Below, in pieces: positions 35,449 through 44,603 of a DNA stretch of 52,975 nucleotides. The notes beneath the pieces were generated by a model. The model was not told where the DNA came from. It made no database searches and worked only from the letters and a program-made list of their open reading frames with translations. Position 1 is the first letter of the stretch. Every line of letters starts with the position of its first letter. The stretch is from an uncultured Blautia sp. (GTDB taxonomy: Bacteria; Bacillota; Clostridia; Lachnospirales; Lachnospiraceae). The stretch covers positions 1-52,975 of the forward strand of contig CAKRRG010000012.1 of assembly GCA_934394545.1 (NCBI GenBank), given 5' to 3'. Both the position numbers and the translations under genes were made by a program.

Positions 35449-36850
35449 AAGTGACAGAGGACAGTCTGCTTTTAATGAGCTGTTTCGCAAAATTCCCAAA
35501 ATAGATAAAATCATGGAAACAGAAGTGGTGAAAGAGCTGGAAAAACAGTATGGACATGAAACTGTACTGGAAGCAGTGAGGGAGTCTGCCCAGCTGCTTC
35601 GGGAAGAGATCTTTGGAAAAGAAATTAATAATTATGAAGAATTTATTTTGCATAAAACCAAAGAAAAAATACATTCTTTAGATCAGAAACAAATGGGAAA
35701 AGTGATCAATGCAACCGGTGTGATTCTTCATACAAACCTGGGGAGAGCGCCGCTTGGGGAAAGGCTGATGTCGGAACTTGTTCCCCTGATGACAGGATAT
35801 ACCAATCTGGAGCTGAATCTTAAGGATGGTAAAAGAGGCAGCAGGAATGATCATTTTGAGGAAAAACTGTGTAAGCTTACAGGCGCAGAAGCTGCCATTG
35901 CAGTAAATAACAATGCAGCTGCTGTTCTTATTATGCTGACGGCGCTGGCTTTTGGAGGCGAAACCATCGTTTCAAGAGGAGAGCTTGTGGAAATTGGAGG
36001 AAGGTTTCGAATCCCGGATGTGTGCAGTCAGAGCGGAACCAGGCTTGTGGAGACGGGAACTACAAACAGAACCTATCTGGAAGACTATGAAAAGGCAGTG
36101 ACGGAGAGCACAGCGGCTTTTTTGAAGGTGCATACCAGTAATTATCAGATTTCCGGTTTTACTCATGAGCCGGATATTACAGAGCTTGCAAAGATGGCAC
36201 ACAGACACGGAATTCCTCTTCTGGTGGATTTTGGGAGTGGAAGTATTGCAGATCTGACACCCTACGAAATATCTGCAGAAAAGACTGTTCAGGCGTTTTT
36301 GAAGAAGGGGGCGGATATAGTGACGTTCAGTGGAGATAAGCTGCTGGGAGGCCCTCAGGCAGGAATTCTGGCAGGACGCAGGGATTTGATCAATAAGATT
36401 GCCGTCCATCCTCTTATGCGGGCGCTGCGCATTGATAAATTTACGGCTGCTGCACTGGAAAAAACCCTGAGTATTTACATGGAAGGTCAGAAGGTGGAAG
36501 TGGAAATTCCTGTCTATAAAATGATAGCGCGAGGTGAGGAAGAGCTTCAAAAAGATGCACAATGGCTTGCAAAAGAATTGGCTGATAATCCTGAATATGA
36601 ATTTACAGTAACGTCGACCCGAAATCCTGTTGGCGGCGGGACTACGCCGGGGAAAACTTTGCCTGGCGTGGCTTTGCAGATAAGAAAAAAAGACAGGAAA
36701 AATTCTTTCGCTCAGGAAATCTGCGATTCTTTGCGTAAAATGGATGTTCCGGTCATCGGGCATATTACGGATAACCAGGTTTGTCTGGAAATGCGGACAA
36801 TATTGCCTGGGGAGCTTGAAATTCTGAAAGAAGAATTAAAAAAATTATAG
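35441..36850 (+). CDS. selA: L-seryl-tRNA(Sec) selenium transferase
   Basis: A 469-residue fold-I PLP enzyme that converts seryl-tRNA(Sec) to selenocysteyl-tRNA(Sec) using selenophosphate. The PLP lysine is Lys300 in TFSGDKLLGGPQAGI. Other family stretches are NATGVILHTNLGRAPL, TGYTNLELNL and VHTSNYQISGFT. The N-terminal helical domain (FRKIPKIDKIME) is also present, so it is a true SelA rather than a truncated paralogue. The start ATG 35441 overlaps the ABC-F stop. No selB, selD or tRNA-Sec is in the window. Confidence 0.93.
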   Translation: MDKSDRGQSAFNELFRKIPKIDKIMETEVVKELEKQYGHETVLEAVRESAQLLREEIFGKEINNYEEFILHKTKEKIHSLDQKQMGKVINATGVILHTNLGRAPLGERLMSELVPLMTGYTNLELNLKDGKRGSRNDHFEEKLCKLTGAEAAIAVNNNAAAVLIMLTALAFGGETIVSRGELVEIGGRFRIPDVCSQSGTRLVETGTTNRTYLEDYEKAVTESTAAFLKVHTSNYQISGFTHEPDITELAKMAHRHGIPLLVDFGSGSIADLTPYEISAEKTVQAFLKKGADIVTFSGDKLLGGPQAGILAGRRDLINKIAVHPLMRALRIDKFTAAALEKTLSIYMEGQKVEVEIPVYKMIARGEEELQKDAQWLAKELADNPEYEFTVTSTRNPVGGGTTPGKTLPGVALQIRKKDRKNSFAQEICDSLRKMDVPVIGHITDNQVCLEMRTILPGELEILKEELKKL

Positions 36851-36857
36851 AGAAATA

Positions 36858-36887
36858 AAAAAGTCCCTCATTGCTGAGGAGCTTTTT
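36858..36887. terminator. Terminator between selA and the mutarotase-like gene
   Basis: AAAAAG (36858-36863) and CCTCA (36866-36870) pair with TGAGG (36875-36879) and CTTTTT (36882-36887), serving both converging genes. Confidence 0.8.
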
Positions 36888-36917
36888 CGCATAAGTGAAA
36901 CTAATGAAACACAGAAT

Positions 36918-37571
36918 CTATTTACCTGTATGCCATGCCAGTCTTATACTTGCAGAATGAATTTCGCCTGTAAGCCAGTCACAGTCATTGGTGATCCAGT
37001 CCATAATGCCAAGCTGGCGGGTCTCCCAGGCTACTGTAGCTTCGTGGGCTTCTGGTGTTTCTTCTGTTTCCATGGTAGTGTCAATTTCATCATAACCGAA
37101 AATATATCCGCCTGCACTCCAGATGCTGAAGTTACTGTCCGGGCCCGGATCGATTTTTCCCTCTCTTGCAGCAATCAGCCCATCGTGTCTTGCTTTATAT
37201 TCTTCTTCACAGCCCGGTTTCAGTCTGGTCATAAACATTCTGTGACGGATCAGCTCTTTGTTTTCACGGACAATGCCGAAATTGTGATACATCAGGCGCA
37301 TATTTTCGCCTGGTGTGGAGATCCATGTGAAGGTATCATCAATTCTGGAAGTAAGAGCCTGGATTGCAGCCTTTTTTTCTTCCGAAAACACGGTGTTTTC
37401 GTCTGTTTCGTAATATCCGAAAATCAGGGACTCGCAGTTCCAGATGCTGAAATTATGTACGTTTTCCTGATCCAGAAATGCAGTAAGCTCCGGCCAGAGC
37501 TCTCCTAATTTCTTGCGGTAGTCATTCTTTTTTCCTTCTTTGATTTCCATGGCAAAACTATGTCTTTCCAT
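36918..37571 (-). CDS. Tandem L-rhamnose mutarotase-like protein
   Basis: A 217-residue protein made of two RhaM-like (dimeric alpha-beta barrel) domains in one chain: about residues 1-105 and 108-215. Copy 1 has FAMEIKEGKKNDYRKKLGE followed by LWPELTAFL and HNFSIW. Copy 2 has FMTRLKPGCEEEYKARHDGL and SNFSIW. RhaM interconverts L-rhamnose anomers. Copy 1 lacks the catalytic-type His (Leu in its place) and keeps WPEL; copy 2 keeps the His and lacks WPEL. The start is 37571, with GGAGG 8 nt upstream. No rhamnose genes are nearby, so the substrate is open. Confidence 0.75.
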   Translation of the reverse strand: MERHSFAMEIKEGKKNDYRKKLGELWPELTAFLDQENVHNFSIWNCESLIFGYYETDENTVFSEEKKAAIQALTSRIDDTFTWISTPGENMRLMYHNFGIVRENKELIRHRMFMTRLKPGCEEEYKARHDGLIAAREGKIDPGPDSNFSIWSAGGYIFGYDEIDTTMETEETPEAHEATVAWETRQLGIMDWITNDCDWLTGEIHSASIRLAWHTGK

Positions 37572-37654
37572 AAATAATTCCTCCATTTAAAGATTTGGTA
37601 AAGGTTTTCTGAAAAAAAGAATACCACAGTTTTTCATTGAAATCCACTATAATA

Positions 37655-37683
37655 TTGACATTTGCCATGTACTTATATACAAT
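37655..37683 (+). promoter_or_regulatory. Promoter of the second MATE gene
   Basis: TTGACA (37655-37660), a 17-nt spacer and TACAAT (37678-37683). A small hairpin GCCTTT/AAAGGC (37694-37714) follows in the leader. Confidence 0.8.
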
Positions 37684-37740
37684 AAGAGGACTGGCCTTTT
37701 CTGAAACGAAAGGCTTGAGGATAGGAGAGAGGGGATTGTT

Positions 37741-39111
37741 TTGGAAAAAGAAATAAAAACTCAGGAAAATAAAATGGGTGTTATGCCGATAGCAAAGCTT
37801 TTGCTTACCATGTCAGTGCCGATGATGATTTCTATGCTTGTTCAGGCACTTTATAACATTGTGGATAGTATGTTTGTGGCAAAATTAAGTGAGAATGCGC
37901 TTACGGCAGTTTCACTTGCCTTTCCGGTGCAGAACCTTATGATCGCAGTGGGAACCGGTACCGGAGTTGGTATCAATGCGCTTGTGTCCCGTTCTTTGGG
38001 CGAGAAGAATGAGGAATATGCCAACAGCGCGGCAAACAATGGCATTTATCTTGCAATTTTCAGCTTTATCGGTTTTGCAATTGTATGTGGTCTGTTTGCG
38101 CCGGTGTTTTTTCGGGTGCAGACTTCTGATCCGCAGATTTTGGAATACGGAGTGGATTATGTAAGAGTGATTGGAATCATGTCCTTTGGATTGTTTATCC
38201 AGCTGGTTTGTGAGAAATTACTCCAGTCTACAGGAAAGACGGTGTATTCCATGGCAACACAGCTTTTGGGTGCGGTCATTAATATCATCCTGGATCCGAT
38301 CATGATCTTCGGACTGTTTGGATTTCCAAGATTAGAGGTAACAGGAGCTGCTCTTGCTACCGTAACGGGACAGGTGATCGCTGCATTTGCCGGTGTACTG
38401 GTGAATATCAAGCTGAATAAGGAACTGCATATTTCTCTTACGAAATATAGAATTTCCGGTGAGGTTATCCGTAGTATTTACAGTGTAGGCTTTCCATCCA
38501 TCATTATGGCTTCCGTAGGCTCTGTCATGACCTTTGGAATGAATAAGATCCTTATGGGATTTACTTCTACTGCAACTGCTGTATTTGGGGTGTATTTTAA
38601 GCTGCAGAGCTTTATTTTTATGCCTGTGTTCGGACTGAATAACGGAATGGTTCCAATTGTCGCCTATAATTATGGTGCCAGAAAGCCGAAACGTATTACG
38701 AAGGCTATTAAGCTAAGCATTACCTATGGAGTGTGTATTATGCTGGCAGGCTTTATTGTTTTTCAGCTGTTTCCTGGAAAGCTTCTTGGAATCTTCAGTG
38801 CTTCTGAGGATATGCTGTTAATTGGAATTCCTGCCCTTAGGATCATCAGCATCAGTTTCCTGGTCGCAGGATTTGGCGTGGTGGCATCTTCTGTATTCCA
38901 GGCATTGGGACATGGATTTCTCAGCCTTGCAGTATCGGTTCTCCGTCAGCTGGTGGTTTTGCTTCCGGCAGCCTCTATTCTTGCAAAGGTAGGAGGGCTT
39001 GCTGCCTGCTGGTGGGCATTTCCCATTGCAGAGATCTTCGCTGGAGTAATTTGTTTCATCTTTATTCGATATGCATATAAGAAAGAGGTTTCCCCTCTTT
39101 ATAAGGAGTAA
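37741..39111 (+). CDS. MATE family efflux transporter
   Basis: A 456-residue, twelve-helix MATE transporter, only distantly similar to the other MATE at 32.2 kb. Family stretches: TMSVPMMISMLVQALYNIVD, then SMFVAKLSENALTAVSLAFP and GTGTGVGINALVSRSLGEK. The start is TTG 37741, with GAGGGGA 5 nt upstream; a later in-frame ATG has no such site. It is single, with its own promoter and a shared terminator. Substrate unknown. Confidence 0.9.
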   Translation: MEKEIKTQENKMGVMPIAKLLLTMSVPMMISMLVQALYNIVDSMFVAKLSENALTAVSLAFPVQNLMIAVGTGTGVGINALVSRSLGEKNEEYANSAANNGIYLAIFSFIGFAIVCGLFAPVFFRVQTSDPQILEYGVDYVRVIGIMSFGLFIQLVCEKLLQSTGKTVYSMATQLLGAVINIILDPIMIFGLFGFPRLEVTGAALATVTGQVIAAFAGVLVNIKLNKELHISLTKYRISGEVIRSIYSVGFPSIIMASVGSVMTFGMNKILMGFTSTATAVFGVYFKLQSFIFMPVFGLNNGMVPIVAYNYGARKPKRITKAIKLSITYGVCIMLAGFIVFQLFPGKLLGIFSASEDMLLIGIPALRIISISFLVAGFGVVASSVFQALGHGFLSLAVSVLRQLVVLLPAASILAKVGGLAACWWAFPIAEIFAGVICFIFIRYAYKKEVSPLYKE

Positions 39112-39131
39112 AAGATTCATTCAGATCAGTC

Positions 39132-39166
39132 AAAAGCCTCCGGAGCAGTTGCTTCGGAGGCTTTTT
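39132..39166. terminator. Bidirectional terminator between MATE and GH94
   Basis: AAAAGCCTCCG (39132-39142) pairs with CGGAGGCTTTT (39155-39165), capped by AGC/GCT. Confidence 0.9.
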
Positions 39167-39167
39167 A

Positions 39168-41603
39168 TTATGCCATGTGTACAGTTACATGATACGCTGT
39201 TTTTCCATTCTCAACAGGAACTACATTTCCTTCTATGCGTTTGCCATCTACCTCCAGGTAAGAAACTCCTTTCTGTACATTGCCAGGGTCCTTTATGTCA
39301 ATGTAATAGGTGGCACCACGGAAGCGGCGGGTGAGGGTGAAGTCACCGAAGTCTTCCGGAATACAAGGATCAATGGAAAGTCCGTCATAGGATGGCTGCA
39401 CACCTAGGATTGCCTGGGAAAGATTTACGAAGGTCCATGCAGCAGTTCCGGTCAGCCAGCTGTTTTTCGCTTCTCCATGACGTGCTGCATCCCGTCCGGC
39501 AATCATCTGAGAATACACATAAGGCTCTGTGCGATGGATTTCGCTGATGTTCTCAATGTAGGACGGACAGGTTTTTTGGTAAATTTCAAATGCACGATTT
39601 CCTCTTCCGATTACGGTTTCGGCAATGGAAATCCAAGGATTATTGTGGCAGAAGATTCCGGCATTTTCTTTGTATCCCGGGGGATAGGAAGATATTTCAC
39701 CAAGATTCAGGTAATATCTGGTATATGCCGGCTGGTGAAGCATAATGCCATACCTGGTATCCAGACGCTCCTTTACAGAATCCAGAGCTTTCTTCGCCAG
39801 ACCTTCTTTTACGCCGATTCCGGCCATGACACAGAAGCCCTGTGGCTCAATGAAAATCTGTCCTTCTTCGCATTCATGGGAGCCCACCTTTTGCGAAGCA
39901 GCGTCATAAGCACGGAGGAACCATTCTCCATCCCAGCCGGCATCAAGAACCGCCTGATACATTTCGTCCACTGCTTTCTGTACGGTTTCTGCTTCTCCCT
40001 CTTTTCCGGCACGTTTACATATTTCTGCAAACTCATTGCCGTATTTTACATACATACCTGCAATAAATACAGATTCTGCAACTGGTCCTTCAGAGGAACC
40101 TGTGGTCTGGAAAGATTCTCCAGGTTCATTGGAGAAACAGTTCAGGTTCAGACAGTCATTCCAGTCGGCGCGTCCAATGAGAGGAAGCTTGTGCGGTCCC
40201 AGATGGGTACGGCTGTATTCGAAGGAACGACGAAGGTGTTCAAACAGAGGCGCAGCTTTTTCCATATGGCAGTCGAAGGCAACCATTTCATCAAGAATAG
40301 AATAATCGCCGGTCTCTTTCAGGTAAGCTGCCACAGCGGCAATCAGCCATAATGGGTCATCATTGAAGCCGCTTCCAATATCCAGGTTTCCCTGTTTGGT
40401 AAGTGGCTGATACTGATGATAAGCGCTTCCGTCTTCAAACTGTGTGGCAGCAATGTCCAGGATTCTCTCTCTTGCACGCTCCGGAATCAGGTGTACAAAG
40501 CCCAGAAGATCCTGACAGGAATCGCGGAAGCCCATTCCACGTCCGGTTCCGGTTTCATAGTAAGAAGCGGAGCGGGACATATTAAAGGTTACCATACACT
40601 GGTATTGATTCCAGATGTTTGCCATACGGTTAATATGAGGGTTCCGGCTTTCTACGTGATAGCGGGAGAGAAGATCATCCCAGTATGCATTTAAGGCGGC
40701 AAATGCTGCGTTTACCTGTTCAGAGGTGGAGAACTTCTCCATGATTCTTTTGGCAGGCTCCTTTTTGATCACGTTTAATGCTTCCCATTTGTCATCCTTC
40801 GGATTTTCGCAGTAGCCAAGAAGGAAAACGAACTCTTTTTCCTCACCGGGAGCCAGGGAAAGACAGATCTGCTGGCTGGCAATGGGATACCAGCCACTGG
40901 CAACGGAATTATGACTCTTTCCTTCTTCTACAACAACAGGAGCGTTGTTGCCTCGCCCAAGTCCTAAGAATTCATCACGGCTGGTGTCAAATCCGTCTAT
41001 CGGTGTATTTACAGTAAAGAAACTGTAATGGTTACGGCGTTCCCGGTATTCCGTTTTGTGGTAAATAGTACTGCCAATGATCTCAACCTCTCCGATACTT
41101 AAGTTTCGCTGGTAATTTGTCATATCATCAACGGCATTCCAGAGACAAAACTCTACATAGGAAAATAACGAAATCTTTTTCTCTTGATCGGAATTGTTTT
41201 TCAGAGTCAGCTTGTTGATTTCGCATGGCGTGTCAATGGGGACAAATGCAAGAAGATCCGCTGCCAGACCATTTTTTTCACCATGGAAATGGCTGTAGCC
41301 AAGTCCGTGACGGCATTCGTAAACATCAAGCGGTGTGCGGGTGGGCATTGCGCCCGGATTCCAGATGGTGTCACCGTCTTTGATATAGTAGTATTTTCCG
41401 TTGGAATCTGCAGGAATGTTATTGTAACGATACCGGGTGATGCGCAGCAGCTTCGCATCTTTATAGAAACTGTAGCCACCGCAGGTGTTGGAAACCAGTG
41501 AGAAGAAATCCTGGGAGCCAAGATAGTTGATCCATGGCAGCGGGGTATCTGGTGTAGTAATGACATATTCTTTCTTAATGTCATCAAAATGTCCGAAATT
41601 CAT
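39168..41603 (-). CDS. Cellobiose phosphorylase (GH94)
   Basis: An 811-residue GH94 enzyme. Cellobiose phosphorylase splits cellobiose with phosphate into glucose-1-phosphate and glucose, saving one ATP per disaccharide. The N-terminal beta-sandwich begins [15 protein letters not shown]. The alpha/alpha barrel carries the aglycone-site segment [18 protein letters not shown], the general-acid Asp in [15 protein letters not shown] and [10 protein letters not shown]. The length fits characterised cellobiose phosphorylases. It has no signal peptide. A divergent lacI-type regulator and ABC transporter supply the likely import route. Specificity for cellobiose over longer cellodextrins is inferred. 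Confidence 0.92.
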   Translation of the reverse strand: MNFGHFDDIKKEYVITTPDTPLPWINYLGSQDFFSLVSNTCGGYSFYKDAKLLRITRYRYNNIPADSNGKYYYIKDGDTIWNPGAMPTRTPLDVYECRHGLGYSHFHGEKNGLAADLLAFVPIDTPCEINKLTLKNNSDQEKKISLFSYVEFCLWNAVDDMTNYQRNLSIGEVEIIGSTIYHKTEYRERRNHYSFFTVNTPIDGFDTSRDEFLGLGRGNNAPVVVEEGKSHNSVASGWYPIASQQICLSLAPGEEKEFVFLLGYCENPKDDKWEALNVIKKEPAKRIMEKFSTSEQVNAAFAALNAYWDDLLSRYHVESRNPHINRMANIWNQYQCMVTFNMSRSASYYETGTGRGMGFRDSCQDLLGFVHLIPERARERILDIAATQFEDGSAYHQYQPLTKQGNLDIGSGFNDDPLWLIAAVAAYLKETGDYSILDEMVAFDCHMEKAAPLFEHLRRSFEYSRTHLGPHKLPLIGRADWNDCLNLNCFSNEPGESFQTTGSSEGPVAESVFIAGMYVKYGNEFAEICKRAGKEGEAETVQKAVDEMYQAVLDAGWDGEWFLRAYDAASQKVGSHECEEGQIFIEPQGFCVMAGIGVKEGLAKKALDSVKERLDTRYGIMLHQPAYTRYYLNLGEISSYPPGYKENAGIFCHNNPWISIAETVIGRGNRAFEIYQKTCPSYIENISEIHRTEPYVYSQMIAGRDAARHGEAKNSWLTGTAAWTFVNLSQAILGVQPSYDGLSIDPCIPEDFGDFTLTRRFRGATYYIDIKDPGNVQKGVSYLEVDGKRIEGNVVPVENGKTAYHVTVHMA

Positions 41604-41667
41604 AGTGGACCTCCTTAAAATTAAATGTATTATTTTTAGTCATGTGGAATTGTGAGATAATTAACAC

Positions 41668-41677
41668 ACGAAAACGA
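41668..41677. promoter_or_regulatory. Candidate LacI-family operator, GH94 side
   Basis: ACGAAAACGA, repeated exactly at 41980-41989. It lies about 50 nt downstream of the predicted GH94 transcription start. Confidence 0.45.
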
Positions 41678-41731
41678 ATAAGTAAAGGCAATAAGAATAA
41701 AAGTAAAGAATAATGGTATATATTTGCTCTT

Positions 41732-41760
41732 AGTATAATGGAAAGACTGATTAAAAGCAA
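41732..41760 (-). promoter_or_regulatory. GH94 gene promoter
   Basis: On the minus strand TTGCTT (41760-41755), a 17-nt spacer and TATACT (41737-41732). Confidence 0.6.
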
Positions 41761-41809
41761 CATAAAAATTACAGTAATAATTAAATCTACTTTATATTAC
41801 AAATTAAAG

Positions 41810-41849
41810 GTTTTGGAAACGAAAAGTTTCGCGAAAAATTTCGCAAAAC
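41810..41849. promoter_or_regulatory. Nested palindromes in the GH94-lacI intergenic region
   Basis: CGAAA-AG-TTTCG (41820-41831) directly adjoins GCGAAA-AA-TTTCGC (41831-41844). Both are enclosed by GTTTTG (41810-41815) and CAAAAC (41844-41849). They are probable binding sites for the adjacent LacI-type regulator. Apart from these sites and two promoters, the 41604-42033 gap contains nothing I can identify. Confidence 0.5.
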
Positions 41850-41944
41850 TAGTTGGATGAATATTAAGTTGTTGAAAATGATAATATTCAAATTGTGCAA
41901 TAAGTAGAATGATGTTAAAACGCACAAAAACAAGCAAAAAACAC

Positions 41945-41973
41945 TTGATTTCTTGTGCATATGGGATTACTAT
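41945..41973 (+). promoter_or_regulatory. Probable promoter of the lacI-family regulator operon
   Basis: TTGATT (41945-41950), a 17-nt spacer and TACTAT (41968-41973), a weak -10. The operator candidate at 41980 covers the expected start site. Confidence 0.45.
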
Positions 41974-41979
41974 AAGCTT

Positions 41980-41989
41980 ACGAAAACGA
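41980..41989. promoter_or_regulatory. Candidate LacI-family operator, regulator side
   Basis: A second exact copy of ACGAAAACGA, just downstream of the predicted -10 box and so suited to autorepression. Confidence 0.45.
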
Positions 41990-42033
41990 TTTAGAGATGA
42001 CAGGAAGAAAAACAGGAAAAGTGAGGCAGGCAT

Positions 42034-43062
42034 ATGGTTTCCATGAAAGAAATCGCAAAACAATGTAATGTCTCAGTTGCCACTGTCAGTAAAGCATTAA
42101 ATGGTTACTCCGACATTGGAGAAGAAACAAAAAACTACATAATAAGAACGGCTTCAGAGATGGGATATCTTCCCAACTCATCGGCAAGAGCTTTGAAGAC
42201 GAAGCGGACCTTTAATCTGGGAGTTTTATTTGTGGATGAGGCCAGAAGCGGCCTTACACATGATTATTTCAACCGGGTGTTGGAAAGCTTCAAGAACACA
42301 GCAGAGGCGAAAGGTTATGACATTACTTTTACAAGCGGAAATGTTTCCGGTAAGAGGATGACATATCTGGAGCATTGCAGATACCGGGGCGTGGACGGAG
42401 TGGTAATGGCCTGTGTGGATTTTAACACAGAAGAGGTTCAGGAGCTTCTCCTTTCGGATATTCCGGTGGTGACCATTGACCATATCTGTGACGGAAGGAT
42501 TTCGGTAGTATCCAACAACATTCAGGGAATGGAAGAGCTTGTTACTTATGTATATAAGAAGGGACACCGCAAAATCGCCTACATTCACGGAGATGATACA
42601 TCCGTTACCAAAAACCGCCTTGGAAGCTTTTACCGTACCTTGCAAAGACTGGGTATTGAAGAACCGGACGAATATGTAAAACCATCTTTTTACAGAGATG
42701 CTGATCTGGCAGGTGAGAGAACGGGTGAACTCCTGGATCTTAAGAATCCACCAACCTGTATTCTCTATCCTGATGATTATGCAGCGATGGGAGGGATTAA
42801 TGAGATACGGGAAAGAGGACTTCGGATACCGGAAGACATTTCAGTAGCGGGTTATGATGGAATCAACATAGCCCAGGTCCTTGAACCCAAGCTGACAACC
42901 CTTTGCCAGGATACAGCGGCAATCGGAAGGATAGCAGCGGAAAGGCTGATTGAGCTGATTGAGCACCCGAAGACAACCGTGATTGAGAAATACACAGTAG
43001 ATGGAACTCTATTTAAAGGAGCTTCCGTGAAGACTGTGAACGTACCGAAAGGTTTCAAGTAG
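42034..43062 (+). CDS. LacI-family transcriptional regulator
   Basis: A 342-residue repressor-type regulator. The N-terminal helix-turn-helix is MKEIAKQCNVSVATVSKALN, and the hinge is YLPNSSARALKTKRT. The periplasmic-binding-like effector domain includes GVVMACVDFN, GHRKIAYIHG, YPDDYAAMGGINEIRERG and DISVAGYDGI. The start ATG 42034 is 8 nt after GAGG. It probably controls both the divergent GH94 gene and its own operon through ACGAAAACGA-type sites. The effector is presumably the imported disaccharide or a derivative. Confidence 0.92.
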   Translation: MVSMKEIAKQCNVSVATVSKALNGYSDIGEETKNYIIRTASEMGYLPNSSARALKTKRTFNLGVLFVDEARSGLTHDYFNRVLESFKNTAEAKGYDITFTSGNVSGKRMTYLEHCRYRGVDGVVMACVDFNTEEVQELLLSDIPVVTIDHICDGRISVVSNNIQGMEELVTYVYKKGHRKIAYIHGDDTSVTKNRLGSFYRTLQRLGIEEPDEYVKPSFYRDADLAGERTGELLDLKNPPTCILYPDDYAAMGGINEIRERGLRIPEDISVAGYDGINIAQVLEPKLTTLCQDTAAIGRIAAERLIELIEHPKTTVIEKYTVDGTLFKGASVKTVNVPKGFK

Positions 43063-43100
43063 TTTTTAATTAAAAGATATCATTTAAAGGAGGAAGTAAC

Positions 43101-44453
43101 ATGAAGAAAAAAATGGTGAGCGTATTAGTAACAGCTTCTATGTTGGCAGGAATGACCATGTGTGCAGTCCCGGTTATGGCAGAAGATGCAGAAACACCGG
43201 AGAACGAAATTACCGGTGACGCTTCCGCAGAAGATTCCTTTGTTGTATGGGGCTGGAATGATGATATTAAGAAAATTCTTGATGGACCGTTCAAAGAGGC
43301 TTATCCAGATGATTACGAAAGAATCGTCTTCGTAAATACAGGCGGATCTGATTACTATCAGAGCAAGCTGGATCCTGTTCTTGATGATCCTTCAAATGAG
43401 TTATATCCGGATATGATGGGCCTGGAAGTTGACTATGTTCAGAAATATGTTAACAGTGACTGGGTACAGAATGTAGCGGATCTTGGCATTACAGCAGATG
43501 ATTATGCAAACAGTTATCAGTACAATCTGGATCTTGGATCAGATATAGATGGTAATGTAAGAGCACTGTTCTGGCAGGCAACACCGGGCTGTTATGCAAT
43601 CCGTGCAGACCTGGCTGAGAAATATCTTGGAACAACGGATCCGGCAGAATTAGCTGAGAAATTCAAAGATCTGGATACGATCGTTGCCACAGCGAAAGAG
43701 GTGAACGATGCTTCCGGCGGAAAATGCAAATTGTTCTCCGGTTATGATGAGATTAAACGTAGCCTGACCGGTTCCAGAACCCAGGGCTTCTACGATGAGA
43801 ATGATAAGATCACAATTGATGACAACATCAAGACATATATGGAAACCGCTAAGAAGCTTTATGACGAAGACCTTACCTTTAATACAGATCAGTGGAGCGC
43901 TGACTGGAGTGCAAATATGAGCGGTGATGGGGAAACCTCTAATGCAGCAGTTGCATATATGGGATGCCCATGGTTCGTATATTGGTGCTTAACCGATGAG
44001 TGGAAAGCGAACACCATCCTTATTCCTACCCAGACAAAATGCTATTGGGGCGGCACAGGCCTTGCTGCTACAACAGATTGTGCAGATACGGAGCTTGCAG
44101 CAAAAATCATGAAGTTCTTCACCTGTGATGAGGATGGAATGGTTGCGATCAATGCACTGAACTCTGACTATGTTAACAATACAGCAGCTGTTAATAAGAT
44201 CATTGAGGCTGGTACATCAGCTGACGGTAACGGATATCTGTATCCGGATGCCGGACAGAACTTCATGGAGTTCTTCCTTCCATTGGCAGACGGACTGGAT
44301 GCTTCTATGGTAACAGCAGAAGACCAGCAGATCCTTTCTCTTATGGATACGCAAACCAAGGCTTATGCTACAGGCGAAAAAGACCTTGATACAGCAATCG
44401 CAGATCTGACTGCATCGATTCATGATACATTCTCTTATCTGAGCGCAGAATGA
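43101..44453 (+). CDS. Sugar ABC transporter substrate-binding protein
   Basis: A 450-residue extracellular solute-binding protein (family 1 type). The signal peptide spans 1-27 (PVMA|ED). Cys21 is preceded by Met-Thr-Met, which is a poor lipobox, so it may be secreted or loosely attached. The mature protein is Trp-rich (10 residues, for example VVWGWND and CPWFVYWCLTDEW), as sugar-binding clefts often are. AAAGGAGGAAG precedes the ATG, 38 nt after the regulator. Cellobiose or a cello-oligosaccharide is the probable ligand from the neighbouring phosphorylase. Confidence 0.88.
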   Translation: MKKKMVSVLVTASMLAGMTMCAVPVMAEDAETPENEITGDASAEDSFVVWGWNDDIKKILDGPFKEAYPDDYERIVFVNTGGSDYYQSKLDPVLDDPSNELYPDMMGLEVDYVQKYVNSDWVQNVADLGITADDYANSYQYNLDLGSDIDGNVRALFWQATPGCYAIRADLAEKYLGTTDPAELAEKFKDLDTIVATAKEVNDASGGKCKLFSGYDEIKRSLTGSRTQGFYDENDKITIDDNIKTYMETAKKLYDEDLTFNTDQWSADWSANMSGDGETSNAAVAYMGCPWFVYWCLTDEWKANTILIPTQTKCYWGGTGLAATTDCADTELAAKIMKFFTCDEDGMVAINALNSDYVNNTAAVNKIIEAGTSADGNGYLYPDAGQNFMEFFLPLADGLDASMVTAEDQQILSLMDTQTKAYATGEKDLDTAIADLTASIHDTFSYLSAE

Positions 44454-44500
44454 TCCGGCTTAACAGATAAGTTGAGAAAATCCGTGAATAAGTAAGTAGT

Positions 44501-44540
44501 GAATGTGCTGCTTCTTCCCAAAAGAAGGAGCGGCACATTC
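44501..44540 (+). terminator. Hairpin between the binding protein and permease genes
   Basis: A 16-bp stem (44501-44516 with 44525-44540, two or three G-U pairs) has no good T-tract. It more likely protects the upstream mRNA or partly terminates, giving more binding protein than permease. Confidence 0.65.
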
Positions 44541-44603
44541 TTATATCGGACAGGCGGACAGCTGCTTTTGCTATAGCAGGCAAACTTCAGACAGGAGGCT
44601 GTT

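Noticed and set aside
35972..36763. A 263-codon minus-strand frame inside selA
   Set aside because: It is antisense to the PLP domain and has no supporting signals.
36851..36917. A possible tRNA-Sec gene after selA
   Set aside because: The stretch holds only a terminator; there is no 8-bp acceptor stem, long variable arm or UCA anticodon.
39477..40352. A 291-codon plus-strand frame inside the GH94 gene
   Set aside because: It is antisense to conserved GH94 barrel sequence and has no recognisable domain.
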